This document shows positions 5,571 through 5,893 of a stretch of DNA of 5,893 nucleotides, piece after piece. Source of the DNA: an uncultured Chloroflexota bacterium (GTDB lineage: Bacteria; Chloroflexota; Limnocylindria; Limnocylindrales; Limnocylindraceae); NCBI GenBank assembly GCA_903851225.1, contig CAINNT010000169.1, positions 1 to 5,893 on the forward strand, in the 5' to 3' direction. The notes beneath the pieces are model-generated. The model was not told the origin of the DNA. It saw only the letters and a list, made by a program, of their open reading frames with translations, and ran no database searches. Each line of letters opens with the position of its first letter. The stretch's first letter is position 1. A program made the position numbers and the translations under genes.

Positions 5571-5893
5571 CCAGCGATCTCGGCAAAGACCTCGGGCGGG
5601 ACCTCGAAGTTCGCCGTTACGCGCTGCACATCGTCGAGCTCTTCGAGCGCATCAATCAGCTTGAGGTTCTTGCGTGCATCATCGGCTGACACCTCAACGG
5701 TGGATTTCGCCACAATGCCTGACTCGGCGCTCTTTACCTTGATACCGGCGGCCTCAAGGGCACCTTGAACAGCGTGGATCTCTTGTGGTTCGGAGTAGAC
5801 GAAGACGGTGCCGTCGTCAGCCTCCACATCGGCGGCGCCCGCCTCGATCGCCGCCTCCCCTACCGCTTCAAATGTGCCGATGCATTCGATCAC
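5567..5893 (-). CDS. yebC: YebC/TACO1-family protein, C-terminal part (runs off right edge)
   Basis: Only the last 108 residues are visible; family members are about 240-250 residues, so the start lies beyond the right edge. The GTG at the edge is an internal valine codon, not a start. The visible part matches domains 2 and 3 of the family: AAIEAGAADVEADDGTVFV, SEPQEIHAVQGALEAAGIKV, KSTVEVSADDARKNLKLIDA and LEELDDVQRVTANFEVP. The final segment corresponds to the family's usual LxLIDxLExxDDVQxVxxNF wording. YebC proteins have been described as DNA-binding transcriptional regulators and, together with mitochondrial TACO1, as translation factors that ease ribosome stalling. Which role applies here cannot be read from this fragment. 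Its stop overlaps the ruvC start as ATGA, and yebC-ruvC adjacency is common in bacteria. The operon promoter is presumably upstream of yebC, outside the window. Confidence 0.97.
   Translation of the reverse strand: MIECIGTFEAVGEAAIEAGAADVEADDGTVFVYSEPQEIHAVQGALEAAGIKVKSAESGIVAKSTVEVSADDARKNLKLIDALEELDDVQRVTANFEVPPEVFAEIAG

Noticed and set aside
4969..5768. Two overlapping + strand open frames opposite ruvC and yebC (231 and 226 codons)
   Set aside because: Both are shadows of ruvC and yebC, which carry complete catalytic or family motifs.

Overview
This is a housekeeping DNA-recombination and repair locus, with every gene on the minus strand. In transcription order, from the right edge to the left, it reads: yebC (C-terminal part) > ruvC > ruvA > ruvB > tgt > recA > recX > [135-bp gap] > rny (N-terminal part). 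The genes from yebC to recX are packed with overlaps or gaps of at most 9 bases. The ATGA overlaps yebC/ruvC and ruvA/ruvB and the in-gene Shine-Dalgarno sequences indicate one transcription unit whose promoter lies beyond the right edge. The only real non-coding stretch, about 240-374, carries a candidate promoter and two small hairpins ahead of rny.

The organism is a GC-rich bacterium. The order recA-recX-rny and the presence of RNase Y suggest a Terrabacteria-type lineage such as Chloroflexota, Dormibacterota or deep-branching Actinomycetota. This is inference; no marker here fixes the phylum, and Acidobacteriota or other rny-bearing groups cannot be excluded.

RuvA and RuvB form the Holliday-junction branch-migration motor and RuvC cuts the junction. 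RecA catalyses strand exchange and RecX modulates RecA filaments, so five of the eight genes serve homologous recombination. YebC is a translation or regulatory factor that commonly sits next to ruvC. Tgt modifies tRNA and is a frequent passenger of ruv operons. RNase Y, apparently under its own control, starts mRNA decay at the membrane.

I see no mobile element, CRISPR array, tRNA, rRNA or new multi-gene system. The points most worth a second look concern tgt. Its conserved N-terminus has no ATG, GTG or TTG start, and the best candidate is a CTG overlapping the ruvB stop. Its base-binding pocket motifs differ from the usual preQ1-type bacterial pattern and partly resemble queuine-using eukaryotic enzymes. 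The usual queA neighbour is absent. recA also lacks an intergenic promoter or LexA box, and recX follows the recA TAG codon in the same frame.
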